Below, piece by piece: positions 1 to 9,284 of a DNA stretch of 64,000 nt (position 1 is its first letter; each line of letters starts with the position of its first letter). The DNA comes from an uncultured Bacteroidales bacterium (GTDB lineage Bacteria; Bacteroidota; Bacteroidia; Bacteroidales; UBA932): assembly GCA_900318445.1 (NCBI GenBank), contig ONKO01000009.1, forward strand, positions 1 to 64,000, read 5' to 3'. A model generated the notes under the pieces. It saw only the letters and a program-made list of their open reading frames with translations, was not told the DNA's origin and ran no database searches. Made by a program: the position numbers and the translations under genes.

Positions 1-150
1 CTTACCGGATCGGGAAAGATCAAGAGGAAGCACGCTTATCACAGCCACATCCTCACCAAGAAGACCAAGAAACAGAAACGCAACCTGGATCACTTCGCCG
101 TCCTGGAGAAAGTGGACATCGCCCGCGTAAAGGAACTTCTGGTCCTGTAA
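1..150 (+). CDS. rpmI: 50S ribosomal protein bL35, C-terminal part
   Basis: The window opens inside a reading frame of 49 codons plus a TAA stop at 148-150. Its lysine-rich product ends with the pattern typical of bL35 (GSGKIKRKHAYHSHIL near the start, KKTKKQKRNL in the middle). The usual protein is about 65 residues, so roughly 15 N-terminal residues lie outside the window. rplT follows on the same strand after 77 bp, the normal rpmI-rplT order, with infC expected just upstream. It is a structural protein of the large ribosomal subunit. Confidence 0.93.
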   Translation, partial: LTGSGKIKRKHAYHSHILTKKTKKQKRNLDHFAVLEKVDIARVKELLVL

Positions 151-227
151 CTCTTATTGTTTAACTGGAACGCAGTCTAAAGTGCTGGCACCAAAAACCG
201 CCACTGCCTCCAAAAATGAATTAAAAA

Positions 228-572
228 ATGCCTAGATCAGTTAATTCTGTAGCCTCCAGGGCTCGCCGCAAGAAGATTCTCTCCAGAACCCGCGGCAACT
301 TCCTGTCCCGCAAGAATGTGTGGACAGTCGCAAAGAACACCTACGAAAAAGGTCTCACCTACGCCTACCGCGACCGCAAGGCCAAGAAGCGCGAGTTCCG
401 TTCCCTGTGGATCCAGCGTATCAACGCTGCCGCCCGTCAGTACGGCCTCACCTACTCCCAGCTGATGGGACGCCTGGCCAAGCAGAACATCGGTCTCAAC
501 CGCAAAGTTCTCGCCGACCTTGCCATGAACAACCCTCAGGCTTTTGAGGCTATCGTGAAATCCGTAAAGTAA
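228..572 (+). CDS. rplT: 50S ribosomal protein bL20
   Basis: This 114-residue product has the bL20 family length and sequence: a basic N-terminal half ([18 protein letters not shown]) that threads into 23S rRNA, and a globular C-terminal half with the [11 protein letters not shown] motif. It lies directly behind rpmI. The 77-bp gap shows no Shine-Dalgarno, as is usual in this phylum, and no obvious regulatory fold that I can defend. bL20 is an early assembly protein of the large subunit and in some bacteria represses its own operon; nothing here shows that directly. Confidence 0.97.
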   Translation: MPRSVNSVASRARRKKILSRTRGNFLSRKNVWTVAKNTYEKGLTYAYRDRKAKKREFRSLWIQRINAAARQYGLTYSQLMGRLAKQNIGLNRKVLADLAMNNPQAFEAIVKSVK

Positions 573-581
573 TTACTACCT

Positions 582-1919
582 GTGAGCTGGAAGGAAATCA
601 TCCAAAACAAGTGGTTTAAGCTGGGCCTCTGGTCCCTGCTTTACACGGCTTGGGTGATCTGGCTCGGAAACAATTGGTGGCTCCTGGGTCTCGGGATCAT
701 CTTCGACCTCATTGTGACGAAGAAGGTGAAATGGCTCTTCTGGAAAAAAGAGTACGCCCCCGGGGAGAAGCACAACGTATGGCTGGACTGGCTGGATGCC
801 ATCATCTTCGCCGTCGTCGTGGTCACCTTCATCAATATGTTCTTCTTCCAGGCCTTCAAGATTCCTTCCTCGTCCATGGAGAGCACCCTGTATACGGGAG
901 ACCATCTCTTCGTATCCAAGCTTGCCTACGGACCGCGCGTCCCCCAGACGCCCCTTACCATTCCCTTCACGCACAACCGTGCTTTCGGCCATGAGTCGTA
1001 TTCCACGCTCATCCAGAACAAGTACCGTCGTCTGAAAGGTTTCGGCAAGGTTCAGCGGGGAGACATCGTGGTCTTCGGATTCCCCAACGGCGATACGGTC
1101 CTTACCCGTCGTCCCGCCGACGACTACTACGCCTGGGTTCGCACCTACGGCCGTGAAAAGACCATCGCCCAGTTCGGCCCCGTCATTGTCCGTCCCGCCG
1201 ACAAAAAGGACCACTACGTCAAGCGCTGCGTCGCCGTAGCCGGTGACACGCTGGTAGTGAAGGGAGGACTCGTATGGGTGAACGGAGAAAAGGAACCCGA
1301 CTATCCCGGACGTCAGCTCACATATCAGGTAATTACAACCGGTTCCCGCATCAACCAGCTCAAGCTGGAGCAGCTGGGCCTCAACCTTTCCGAACTCTAT
1401 TTCGACTCCCGTCTCCCCGGCTATCCCATGATGCCGCTCACGGAAGAGATGATCGAAAAGGTGGTAGCACTCCCCAGTGTGGTGGATGTAACGCTCAACC
1501 TGGAGCAGTTTCCCTCCACGGGCCAGGATACCGGCATTTTCCCCTTCACCGGGAAAACCCGCTGGACCTGCGACTACTTCGGCCCGCTCTGGATCCCTGA
1601 AAAGGGTGTCACCGTAGACCTTACTCCGGACAACCTGCCGCTCTACGAGCGCATCATCCGGGACTACGAGCACAATACCCTCGAGGTATCCGGCGAGGAA
1701 ATCCTCATTAACGGGCAACCGGCCGCTACGTACACGTTCAAGCAAGATTACTACTTCATGATGGGTGACAACCGGCATAACTCCCTCGATTCCCGCTACT
1801 GGGGATTCGTTCCGGAAGACCACATTGTCGGAAAACCCTCCATCATCTGGCTTTCAACAGACTCCAACAGGAGTTTCCCGGGAAGCATCCGGTGGAAACG
1901 GTTCCTCAAGATCCTGTAA
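582..1919 (+). CDS. lepB: Signal peptidase I, long Bacteroidota form
   Basis: Type I signal peptidase of the inner membrane, which cleaves signal peptides from exported proteins. Three hydrophobic segments (about residues 13-29, 31-46 and 72-91) precede box B with the likely catalytic Ser98 (PSSSMEST). The general base is likely Lys214 in box D (YVKRCVAVAGD). Box E (MMGDNRHNSLDSRYWG) lies near residue 390. At 445 residues it is longer than the E. coli enzyme because about 160 residues separate boxes D and E, which is common in this phylum. The frame opens with GTG at 582, 9 bp after rplT; no upstream ATG in frame fits. Its place among ribosomal protein genes suggests growth-linked expression. 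Confidence 0.95.
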   Translation: MSWKEIIQNKWFKLGLWSLLYTAWVIWLGNNWWLLGLGIIFDLIVTKKVKWLFWKKEYAPGEKHNVWLDWLDAIIFAVVVVTFINMFFFQAFKIPSSSMESTLYTGDHLFVSKLAYGPRVPQTPLTIPFTHNRAFGHESYSTLIQNKYRRLKGFGKVQRGDIVVFGFPNGDTVLTRRPADDYYAWVRTYGREKTIAQFGPVIVRPADKKDHYVKRCVAVAGDTLVVKGGLVWVNGEKEPDYPGRQLTYQVITTGSRINQLKLEQLGLNLSELYFDSRLPGYPMMPLTEEMIEKVVALPSVVDVTLNLEQFPSTGQDTGIFPFTGKTRWTCDYFGPLWIPEKGVTVDLTPDNLPLYERIIRDYEHNTLEVSGEEILINGQPAATYTFKQDYYFMMGDNRHNSLDSRYWGFVPEDHIVGKPSIIWLSTDSNRSFPGSIRWKRFLKIL

Positions 1920-1957
1920 CCACCCCAAAAAAGTAACAATTAAAAAAGTAAAATATT

Positions 1958-2200
1958 ATGTCTAAGGTTTGTCAGATAACCGGTAGGAAGAGAATGATCG
2001 GCAATAACGTTGCCCATTCCAAGCTGCGCACCAAGCGCGACTTCTCCCTCAACCTCAAGACCAAGAAGTTCTGGTCCGAGGCCGAACAGCGTTTCGTCAC
2101 CCTGAAAGTGACCACCAAGGGTATGCGTATCATCGAGAAGAATGGTCTCGACGCTACTCTCAAGGCCGCCCAGGAGAAAGGATACGTCAGCCTTGTTTAA
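1958..2200 (+). CDS. rpmB: 50S ribosomal protein bL28
   Basis: The 80-residue product begins with the bL28 signature MSKVCQITGRKRMIGNNVAH and keeps the family's basic core (SKLRTKRDFSLNL). It is followed after 20 bp by rpmG and then by a DUF4295 gene, a trio that is typically conserved in Bacteroidota. The upstream 38 bp are A-rich with no Shine-Dalgarno. It is a structural component of the large subunit. Confidence 0.97.
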   Translation: MSKVCQITGRKRMIGNNVAHSKLRTKRDFSLNLKTKKFWSEAEQRFVTLKVTTKGMRIIEKNGLDATLKAAQEKGYVSLV

Positions 2201-2220
2201 CCCTTTAAACCTAAAGAATT

Positions 2221-2409
2221 ATGGCAAAGAAAGCTAAAGGTAACAGGGTGCAGGTCATCCTGGAGTGCACGGAACAGAAGGCCAGCGGTGTTCCCGGCAT
2301 GTCCCGTTACATCACCACCAAGAACAAGAAGAACACCCCCGACCGTCTTGAGCGCATGAAGTACAACCCGTACCTCAAGAAAGTAACCCTCCACCGTGAG
2401 ATTAAATAA
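2221..2409 (+). CDS. rpmG: 50S ribosomal protein bL33
   Basis: The 62-residue product matches bL33 ([20 protein letters not shown], then [20 protein letters not shown] near the C terminus). Only one of the cysteines of the zinc-binding form is kept (Cys17 in LECTE), so this is the zinc-independent variety. It sits between rpmB and the DUF4295 gene with short gaps and is probably co-transcribed with both. Confidence 0.97.
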   Translation: MAKKAKGNRVQVILECTEQKASGVPGMSRYITTKNKKNTPDRLERMKYNPYLKKVTLHREIK

Positions 2410-2421
2410 AGTATTTGAACT

Positions 2422-2580
2422 ATGGCAAAGAAAGCAGTTGCAACCTTCGATGCTAAGGCTGGTGCCAAGCACATGGTGAAGGTAATCCGTATGGAAAAGA
2501 GCCCCAAGACCGGCGCCTACGTGTTCGTAGAGCAGCTCGTTGAAGAAGGCAAGGAGAAAGAATTTTTTAACAAGAAGTAA
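2422..2580 (+). CDS. DUF4295 family small basic protein
   Basis: This 52-residue basic protein (MAKKAVATFDAKAGAKHM at the start, EKEFFNKK at the end) matches the DUF4295 family, which is restricted to Bacteroidota and sits directly behind rpmB-rpmG. Its position 12 bp after rpmG and its size and charge suggest a ribosome-associated role. That is inference from context: no motif defines an activity. An intrinsic terminator 20 bp downstream closes the unit. Confidence 0.85.
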   Translation: MAKKAVATFDAKAGAKHMVKVIRMEKSPKTGAYVFVEQLVEEGKEKEFFNKK

Positions 2581-2600
2581 TTTCCCCTTGATGAACTTAA

Positions 2601-2628
2601 AACCGTCCTTGCTAAAGGGCGGTTTTTT
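2601..2628 (+). terminator. Intrinsic terminator of the rpmB-rpmG-DUF4295 unit
   Basis: AACCGTCC at 2601-2608 pairs with GGGCGGTT at 2617-2624 (one G-U pair). The 3' arm runs into a T tract that ends at 2628. Confidence 0.88.
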
Positions 2629-2631
2629 GTG

Positions 2632-2639
2632 TATATTTG
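2632..2639 (+). promoter_or_regulatory. Promoter -7 box of ftsY (TATATTTG)
   Basis: An exact Bacteroidota -7 element (TAnnTTTG) lies between the upstream terminator and ftsY. The ftsY ATG begins only 6 nt after it, so transcription should start at or next to the start codon. Confidence 0.75.
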
Positions 2640-2645
2640 CAGTCT

Positions 2646-3566
2646 ATGGGAATATTCGACAAAGGCGTTAAGAAAACCAATTTGAACTTCTTCCAGAAGC
2701 TGGGACGGGCCATTACCGGCAAGTCCCGCGTAGACGACAGCGTGCTGGATGCGCTGGAAGAAGCTCTCCTTTCTTCCGACATGGGCGTAGACACCACCCT
2801 TAAGGTCATCGAGAACATCGAGGACCGCGTGGAAAAGGACAAGTACGTGGACATGGAGGAGCTTACCGCCATCATCCGCGACGAAATTGCGGGCCTCATG
2901 GGCGACGATGCGCCTGTCGTTCCCTTCGATTTCACAAAGAAGCCCTACGTCGTCCTGGTTGTGGGCGTAAACGGCGTGGGCAAGACCACCACCATCGGCA
3001 AACTGGCCGCCATGCTCGCAAAGCAGGGTAAGAAAGTGGTGGTGGGTGCGGCCGATACCTTCCGCGCCGCCGCGGTGGACCAGCTCACCGTCTGGGCAGA
3101 GCGTACCGGAGCCGATATCGTAAAGCAACCCATGGGCGCAGACCCCGCCGCCGTAGCCTTCGACACCGTGAAGAGCGCTGTTGCCAAGGGGGCCGATGTC
3201 GTCCTCATCGACACCGCCGGCCGTCTTCATAATCGGGTAGACCTCATGAACGAGCTCACCAAAATCCGCAACGTCATCAAACGGGTTGTTCCGGACGGCC
3301 CCCACGAGGTCCTCCTGGTCCTCGACGGCTCTACCGGCCAGAACGCCTTCGTGCAGGCCCGGGAGTTCGCCCGTGCCACGGACGTCACGGCCCTCGCCGT
3401 CACCAAGCTGGACGGCAGCGCCAAGGGCGGCGTGGTCGTGGGCATCGTGGACCAGTTCAAGTTCCCCATCAAATTTCTGGGAATCGGAGAGGGCGTGGAA
3501 GACCTCAAGGTCTTTGACAAGAAAGAATTTGTAGAAGATTTATTTAAGTTAGAAGACATACAATGA
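2646..3566 (+). CDS. ftsY: Signal recognition particle receptor FtsY
   Basis: SRP-family GTPase that docks ribosome-SRP complexes at the inner membrane. An N-domain four-helix bundle (about residues 1-90) precedes the G domain, with P-loop GVNGVGKTT at 107-115, the DTAGR motif near 189-193, and TKLDGSAKGG farther on. The short form (306 residues) lacks the long acidic A domain of E. coli. I chose ATG 2646 over the upstream in-frame TTG at 2637 because that TTG lies inside the promoter -7 box. The stop overlaps the pheT start (ATGA at 3563-3566), so pheT is probably translationally coupled. Confidence 0.96.
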   Translation: MGIFDKGVKKTNLNFFQKLGRAITGKSRVDDSVLDALEEALLSSDMGVDTTLKVIENIEDRVEKDKYVDMEELTAIIRDEIAGLMGDDAPVVPFDFTKKPYVVLVVGVNGVGKTTTIGKLAAMLAKQGKKVVVGAADTFRAAAVDQLTVWAERTGADIVKQPMGADPAAVAFDTVKSAVAKGADVVLIDTAGRLHNRVDLMNELTKIRNVIKRVVPDGPHEVLLVLDGSTGQNAFVQAREFARATDVTALAVTKLDGSAKGGVVVGIVDQFKFPIKFLGIGEGVEDLKVFDKKEFVEDLFKLEDIQ

Positions 3567-6010
3567 AGTTAAGTTACAATTGGCTTAAGGAGTACCTGAA
3601 GTGTGACCTTACCGCTGACGAGGTGGCAGAGGTCATGACTTCCATCGGTATTGAAGTAGACTCCGTGGAAATGCAGGAAGTCATTCCCGGCGGTCTTAAA
3701 GGCGTTGTTGTGGCCCAGGTTCTCACCTGCGAGCCCCATCCCGACAGCGACCACCTGCACATTACTTCTGTGAACGACGGCTCCCCGGAGCAGCCCGTGA
3801 CGGTCGTGTGCGGCGCCCCCAACGTGGCTGCCGGCCAGAAAGTGCTCTTCGCCCGCATCGGCACGGTCCTCCCCGAAGACTTCAAGATCAAGAAATCCAA
3901 GATCCGCGGCGTGGAAAGCTTCGGCATGATCTGCGCCGAGGACGAGCTGGGCATCGGCGCCAGCCACGACGGCATCATGGTCCTTCCGGAGAACGCTGTC
4001 ATCGGCACGCCCGCCAAGGAATACCTGCAGCTGAAGGATGAGGCTGTCATCGAATATGAAATTACCGCCAACCGCATTGACGCGGCTTCCCACATTGGCG
4101 TTGCCCGTGACCTTTATGGCTACCTCAAGAGCCGTGACATCCCCTGCGAGCTCACCCTGCCCTCCGTGGACGCTTTCCGGGAAGGCGAAGGCGAGTCCAT
4201 GCCCGTGGAGGTCCTGGATTCCAAGGGAGCCCCCCGCTACTGCGGCATTACCGTGAAGGGCGTGAAGGTGGCCCCCAGCCCCGAGTGGCTGCAGGAGCGT
4301 CTCCTTTCCATCGGCCTCAAGCCCATCAACAACGTGGTGGACATCTCCAACTTCGTGCTCTTCGAGACCGGCCAGCCCCTGCACACCTTCGACGCCGCCA
4401 AGATTAAGGGCGGGAAGGTCATCGTGCGCCGTGCCGCAGAAGGCGAGGTTATCAAGACCCTCGACGGCGTGGAGCGCAAGCTCGCCGCCTGCGATATGGT
4501 CATTGCCGATGCCGAAGGCCCCATGTGCATTGCCGGTGTGTTCGGCGGTGAGGATTCCGGCGTAACCGAGAGCACTGTGGACGTGTTCATCGAGGGCGCC
4601 TATTTCGACCCCGTGAGCATCCGCAAGACTGCCAAGAGCCAGACGCTCTCCACCGACGCCAGCTTCCGCTTCGAGCGAGGTGCAGACCCCGAGGCCGCCC
4701 TCTACGCCGCCAAGCGTGCTGCCCTCCTTATCCTGGAGACGGCCGGCGGCAAGGTCATCGGCAAGGTGCGCGAAGTGTATCCGGAGAAAATCGGCCGCGC
4801 ACGCATCCAGCTGGATTACAAGCGCATCCAGCACTTCATCGGCAAGGAAATCGGAGTAAAGACCATTGAGAAAATCCTCGAGGGCCTCAATTACCAGTTC
4901 ATTGAAAAGACAGCCGAAGGCGCCCTCGTGGCCGCCCCTACCTACATGGTGGACGTGACCCGTGAGTGCGACGTGGTGGAGGAAATCCTGCGCGTGTACG
5001 GCTACAACAACATTGAGCTGCCGCAGAACCTGCGCATGAGCGTGAATCCTTCCCAGCAGCCGGACCCCGAAGCCACCCGCAACGCCATCTCCAACTGGCT
5101 GGCCGCGAACGGCTTCGTGGAAACCATGAACAACTCCCTCACCAAGGAAGACTATTATACCCAGCTGGAAACCTACCCGGTGGAGGCCTGCGTGCACATC
5201 GTGAACCCGCTTTCCAGCGACCTCAACGTCATGCGCCAGACCCTGCTTCTGAACGGCCTGGAGGTCGTGGCCTACAACCTCAACCGGCAGGCAACTTCCC
5301 TCCGGTTCTTTGAGTACGGCTCCGTGTACCGCCGCCTCCCCGGCAAGTCAGGAGAAACCCTGGAAGGCTACGAGGAGCACCGCTGCTTCTCCCTGTTCCT
5401 GAGCGGAACCCCCGACAAAGTGTGGCGTACCCCCGTCGCCAAGTCCAGTTTCTTCCAGCTCAAGGGATATGTGGAGGCCCTCATGGCCCGCTACCGCATT
5501 GACGTGAATACGCTCATCCTGGGCAGCGCCCCCGCAGACCTCTTCAGCGAAGGCATCACCTACAGCCTCCCCGGCAAGGAGCCCGTGCTCCTTGCAACCC
5601 TGGGCACCATGAATCCCGCCCTGTGCAAGCGCATGGGCGTGAAGCAGCCCGTGTTTGCCGCGGAAATCAACTGGGAAGTGCTGTTCTCCCTCATTAAGCG
5701 CGACAAGTTCTCCTTCAAGGAGCTCCCGAAGTTCCCCGAGGTGCGCAGAGACCTTGCCATCCTGCTGGACGAGAATGTTTCCTATGCCGATGTCCGTAAG
5801 TGCGCCCTCCGCGCCGGCAAGAAGCTCATCAAGAGCGTGAGCCTGTTCGACGTGTATCGTGGCGAGAAGATCCTCCTGGGCAAGAAACAGTATGCCCTGA
5901 ACTTCGTGCTGCAGGATGTGGAACGCACCCTCACCGACACCGACGTGGAAAACACCATGAACCGCGTGCTGGAGTCCCTGAAAAACGAACTGGGCGCCAT
6001 CCTCCGCTAA
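3563..6010 (+). CDS. pheT: Phenylalanine-tRNA ligase beta subunit
   Basis: This 815-residue protein has the full-length bacterial PheT architecture. An EMAP-II-like tRNA-binding domain lies at about 40-150 (HPDSDHLHITSVN), followed by B3/B4 editing and B5 domains, a catalytic-like core (STDASFRFERGADPE) and a C-terminal FDX-ACB anticodon-binding domain (FPEVRRDLAILLDE). It forms the alpha2-beta2 synthetase with PheS, whose gene is not in the window. It overlaps ftsY by 4 bp, and the next gene starts inside its stop codon (TAATG), so at least three genes are coupled. Confidence 0.97.
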   Translation: MKLSYNWLKEYLKCDLTADEVAEVMTSIGIEVDSVEMQEVIPGGLKGVVVAQVLTCEPHPDSDHLHITSVNDGSPEQPVTVVCGAPNVAAGQKVLFARIGTVLPEDFKIKKSKIRGVESFGMICAEDELGIGASHDGIMVLPENAVIGTPAKEYLQLKDEAVIEYEITANRIDAASHIGVARDLYGYLKSRDIPCELTLPSVDAFREGEGESMPVEVLDSKGAPRYCGITVKGVKVAPSPEWLQERLLSIGLKPINNVVDISNFVLFETGQPLHTFDAAKIKGGKVIVRRAAEGEVIKTLDGVERKLAACDMVIADAEGPMCIAGVFGGEDSGVTESTVDVFIEGAYFDPVSIRKTAKSQTLSTDASFRFERGADPEAALYAAKRAALLILETAGGKVIGKVREVYPEKIGRARIQLDYKRIQHFIGKEIGVKTIEKILEGLNYQFIEKTAEGALVAAPTYMVDVTRECDVVEEILRVYGYNNIELPQNLRMSVNPSQQPDPEATRNAISNWLAANGFVETMNNSLTKEDYYTQLETYPVEACVHIVNPLSSDLNVMRQTLLLNGLEVVAYNLNRQATSLRFFEYGSVYRRLPGKSGETLEGYEEHRCFSLFLSGTPDKVWRTPVAKSSFFQLKGYVEALMARYRIDVNTLILGSAPADLFSEGITYSLPGKEPVLLATLGTMNPALCKRMGVKQPVFAAEINWEVLFSLIKRDKFSFKELPKFPEVRRDLAILLDENVSYADVRKCALRAGKKLIKSVSLFDVYRGEKILLGKKQYALNFVLQDVERTLTDTDVENTMNRVLESLKNELGAILR

Positions 6011-6483
6011 TGCGAAACACCCTCCATATTGTCCTGCTGCTTTGTCTTGTGGCGGTGTCCTGCGGCCCCCGCAGGATTGCGCGGGGCGACATGGAGAACA
6101 TCATGACGGACATCCTCATCCAGGACCAGCAGATCAAGAGTGACCGCTCGCTCCGCCAGGCGGCCGATACCTCCCTGGTGTACGAGGGTATTTTCGAGGC
6201 CTACGGCTACGATACCGACGACTTCCTCTACAGCATGGAGTACTACCTGCAGGATCCTTCCCGCATGGAAAAGATCATGGGAAAGGTGGCCGACAGGCTG
6301 GAGGCCGAGGTCAAGGTTGCAGAAAAGGAAGTGGAGCTCGAGAACTGGAGACGCCGCCTGATGGACATTTACCGCCAGAAGGTGGACACCACCCGGCTGC
6401 CCCGTCCCCGCACACGCCCCGTGGACACGCTCCACGTACGTTTTGATGCAGATTCCGTCTGGTTTTACCGGGATACGCTATGA
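6010..6483 (+). CDS. DUF4296-like lipoprotein
   Basis: A 157-residue predicted lipoprotein: MRNTLHIVLLLCLVAVSC is a signal peptide with the lipobox cysteine at 18. The middle (DILIQDQQIKSD, then IFEAYGYDTDDFLYSMEYYL) fits the DUF4296 family, which Bacteroidota often encode among housekeeping genes. A charged helical stretch follows (about 90-120), then a proline- and arginine-rich tail. The function is unknown. It overlaps pheT by 1 bp and the amidohydrolase by 4 bp (ATGA), so it belongs to the same transcript. The family call is by recognition, not by search. Confidence 0.7.
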   Translation: MRNTLHIVLLLCLVAVSCGPRRIARGDMENIMTDILIQDQQIKSDRSLRQAADTSLVYEGIFEAYGYDTDDFLYSMEYYLQDPSRMEKIMGKVADRLEAEVKVAEKEVELENWRRRLMDIYRQKVDTTRLPRPRTRPVDTLHVRFDADSVWFYRDTL

Positions 6484-7625
6484 AAAGATTCACTGCAGAA
6501 TATGTATATACCCTGAGCGGGGAGCCCCTCCGCCACGCCTTTGTGGAAGTGGAGGAGGATGGCACCATCGTCCGCACCGGCGTTTGCCCGCCCGGGGAAC
6601 CTGTGGATGACGGCATCCTGTGCCCCGGCTTTGTGAACGCGCACTGCCATGTGGAGCTTTCCTACATGAAAGGGCTGTTCCGCAAGGGCACCGGCATGGC
6701 CGGTTTCATCGATCAGATCAATGCCCTCCGGGACACCTCTTCCCTGGAAGACAAGGTGGCAGCCCTGAAGGAAGCCATGGACGGCATGTGGGCGCAGGGA
6801 GTGCAGGCAATGGCCGATATCTCCAACTGCGACGACTCCTTCGCCGTCAAGGCCTCCCATCCCATGTACACCCGTACCTTCCTGGAGGTGTTCGGCGCAG
6901 TTCCCGAGGAATGCGACGCCGTGATGGAGGGTGTGCGCGCCCTTCAGGAGAAGGCCCGTTCCTTCGGCCTGGACGCTGCCCCCACCCCGCATTCCTGCTA
7001 TACGACCAGTCCCCAGCTGATTAGCGCATCATCGGCTGCCGGTCTCGAAGATGGTTTTGTCTCTTTCCATAGCGAAGAATCCGACGAAGAGGAGCAGATG
7101 ATGATGACGGGAAGCGGCCCCATGTGGGATAACCGCGTTGCGAACGGCATTCCCACGCCGCCCGTGACGGGTACCAGTTCGCTGGAGTACTTCCTGGAGC
7201 GCCTGAAGGCCATCGGCCTGGCTCAGCCTATCGGCGGGCATGTCCTGCTGGTGCACGAGTGTTGCCTTACGCCCGAAGGTGCCGCTGCCGCCCGCAAGGT
7301 GCTGGCCCAGCCTTTCCTGGCTGTCTGCCCGCTCTCCAACCTGTTCATCCATAATACCCTGCCGCCCATTCCGGTGATGAGGGAAAGCGGCATTCCCATC
7401 TGTGTGGGAACCGATTCCCTGTCTTCCAACGATGACCTCAATATGCTCGCAGAACTGGAATGCCTTGAGAAGGCGTTTGACGTTCCCATGCAGGAACTCC
7501 TTACCTGGGCTTGCCTTAACGGCGCGCGTTTCCTGGGGAAAGAAGACGTTATGGGTACGCTGGAACCCGGTAAAAAGCCCGGTGTCGTGAGAATCGTAAA
7601 TCACAAATCTGTCCGCGTATGCTAA
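6480..7625 (+). CDS. Amidohydrolase family deaminase (MtaD/SsnA-like)
   Basis: Metal-dependent hydrolase of the amidohydrolase superfamily, 381 residues. Metal-ligand motifs are in order: NAHCH with His55 and His57, a histidine in SFHSEESDEEE, a histidine in LLVHECCL, and an aspartate in VGTDSLSSNDDLNM. That last motif is typical of the branch that deaminates S-adenosylhomocysteine, methylthioadenosine, guanine or aminodeoxyfutalosine. Which substrate is used cannot be read here. A menaquinone (futalosine) role would need mqn genes elsewhere. It overlaps both neighbours by a few bases, which indicates an operon. Confidence 0.8.
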   Translation: MKRFTAEYVYTLSGEPLRHAFVEVEEDGTIVRTGVCPPGEPVDDGILCPGFVNAHCHVELSYMKGLFRKGTGMAGFIDQINALRDTSSLEDKVAALKEAMDGMWAQGVQAMADISNCDDSFAVKASHPMYTRTFLEVFGAVPEECDAVMEGVRALQEKARSFGLDAAPTPHSCYTTSPQLISASSAAGLEDGFVSFHSEESDEEEQMMMTGSGPMWDNRVANGIPTPPVTGTSSLEYFLERLKAIGLAQPIGGHVLLVHECCLTPEGAAAARKVLAQPFLAVCPLSNLFIHNTLPPIPVMRESGIPICVGTDSLSSNDDLNMLAELECLEKAFDVPMQELLTWACLNGARFLGKEDVMGTLEPGKKPGVVRIVNHKSVRVC

Positions 7626-8368
7626 GGGAAGATACGGTTTTCGGGCCCATTTTCAGCCGCCGGCTGGGCAGCTCCCTGGGCATTAACCTTTTGCCGCAGA
7701 AAGGAAAAATTTGTAACTTTGACTGCGTGTACTGCGAGTGCGGCTGGAACAAGGACGGGCTGGGAGATACGGCTCTGCCGTCGGCCCAGGATGTGAGGAT
7801 GGCCCTTGAAACCAAACTGGCCGCCTGCGCGGCCGCCGGAACGCCCATCGATTCCATTACCTTCTCCGGAGACGGAGAACCTACGCTGAATCCGGCGTTT
7901 TCTGAGATTATAGACCTCACCCTGTCGCTCCGGGACAGGTTCTATCCGAAGGCCCGGGTGAGCGTCCTGTCCAACGCCACGCGCTGCGGCCGCCCCGGCG
8001 TGTTCGAGGCCCTGAAGAAGGTGGACAACGCTATCCTCAAGCTGGATGCCCCCACCGATGCGCAGGCAGCGCTCGTGAACCGGCCGTCGGGCGAGTACCA
8101 TGTGGAAGAAGTGGTGGAGAACCTGCTGCGCTTCGAAGGCGCCTTTGTTCTCCAGACCATGTTCCTGAAGGGCCCCTCCTGGGCTACGGAAGATTGGGTA
8201 GAGGGCTGGATGGAAATTGTTAGAAAGATAAGGCCGCGGGAAATCATGGTCTATACCATAGACCGCGAAACGCCGCTTTCGGGCCTTGGGAAATATACGG
8301 TAGAGAAAATGCGCTCACTGGTGCAGCCTCTTATCGATGAAGGATTTACTGTACAAATTAAAGGATAA
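7619..8368 (+). CDS. Radical SAM protein
   Basis: This 249-residue protein has a CX3CX2C cluster motif (Cys32, Cys36, Cys39 in ICNFDCVYC) that binds the 4Fe-4S cluster and S-adenosylmethionine. A TFSGDGEPTLNP motif follows at about 80-91, the GGE-like SAM-binding element. It resembles the small stand-alone radical SAM enzymes of unknown substrate in Bacteroidota and Clostridia. There is no SPASM or other auxiliary cysteine domain. It starts within the amidohydrolase gene (7-bp overlap) and ends 4 bp before deoC. Confidence 0.85.
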   Translation: MLREDTVFGPIFSRRLGSSLGINLLPQKGKICNFDCVYCECGWNKDGLGDTALPSAQDVRMALETKLAACAAAGTPIDSITFSGDGEPTLNPAFSEIIDLTLSLRDRFYPKARVSVLSNATRCGRPGVFEALKKVDNAILKLDAPTDAQAALVNRPSGEYHVEEVVENLLRFEGAFVLQTMFLKGPSWATEDWVEGWMEIVRKIRPREIMVYTIDRETPLSGLGKYTVEKMRSLVQPLIDEGFTVQIKG

Positions 8369-8372
8369 CGCT

Positions 8373-9263
8373 ATGAATACTTCCATCAAATACGGCTATA
8401 CGCCTAACGAAGAGGAAATTACACACAACCTGGAGCAGATTGCCGCCAATCTGGAGGGCTTTGCCTCCGAGGATGTTTACAAGGCCTGCTTCGGTCTCAT
8501 GGACCAGACCACCCTTTCCGGAAACGATACTCCGTCTTCGGTGAAGGCCATGGTGGAGAAGGTGAATGCAATTCCTTCGGCTTTCCCGGGCTTCCCGCTT
8601 CCTGCTTCCTGCTGCGTATATCCCAACTTTGCGTCTGTGGTGGCGGCCACCCGTTCCACCAAAGACTTGCATGTAACCTGCGTGGCCGGCTGTTTCCCGG
8701 CTTCCCAGAGCTTCCTGGAGGTAAAGCTCAAGGAGATTGAACTGGCCGTGCGTAACGGGGCCGACGAAATTGACATCGTGCTGGCTCTCAACAGCTTCCT
8801 GGAAGGAGATTACGCTGCCGCCGGGGCAGAGATCAAGGCTTCCCGCGAGTGCATCGACCGCGTTGCCGCGGAGCTGGGTCGCCGCGTTATCCTCAAGGTC
8901 ATCCTGGAGACCGGCCTGCTGCCTTCTTCCCAGGCGATCGCCGATGCTTCTTTCCTGGCCATGGAAAACGGAGCCGACTTTATCAAGACTTCTACCGGCA
9001 AGGTAAAGGTGAATGCTACTCCCCGGGCTGCTTACATTATGTGTGAGTGCATCAAGAAGTTCTATGAGGCAACCGGTAAGAAAGTGGGCTTCAAGCCCGC
9101 CGGCGGCGTGTCCTCGGCCATGGATGCCGTGTGCTACTGGACCATTGTCAAGACGGTCCTCGGAAAGGAGTGGCTGAACAAGGATCTCTTCCGTTTTGGG
9201 GTCTCCTCGCTGGCCAACAAGCTGCTTTCGGCAGTGATGCAGAACACCGTCACGCATTTCTAG
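8373..9263 (+). CDS. deoC: Deoxyribose-phosphate aldolase
   Basis: Class I aldolase that cleaves 2-deoxyribose 5-phosphate to acetaldehyde and glyceraldehyde 3-phosphate in deoxynucleoside breakdown. Key motifs are NGADEIDIVLAL, KVILETGLL, the Schiff-base lysine region GADFIKTSTGK, and KPAGGVSS near the C terminus. The 296-residue start at ATG 8373 was chosen because the upstream in-frame codon lies inside the preceding radical SAM gene. A strong terminator follows at 9298. Confidence 0.96.
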   Translation: MNTSIKYGYTPNEEEITHNLEQIAANLEGFASEDVYKACFGLMDQTTLSGNDTPSSVKAMVEKVNAIPSAFPGFPLPASCCVYPNFASVVAATRSTKDLHVTCVAGCFPASQSFLEVKLKEIELAVRNGADEIDIVLALNSFLEGDYAAAGAEIKASRECIDRVAAELGRRVILKVILETGLLPSSQAIADASFLAMENGADFIKTSTGKVKVNATPRAAYIMCECIKKFYEATGKKVGFKPAGGVSSAMDAVCYWTIVKTVLGKEWLNKDLFRFGVSSLANKLLSAVMQNTVTHF

Positions 9264-9284
9264 CACTTTTTTACCCTAAAAGTT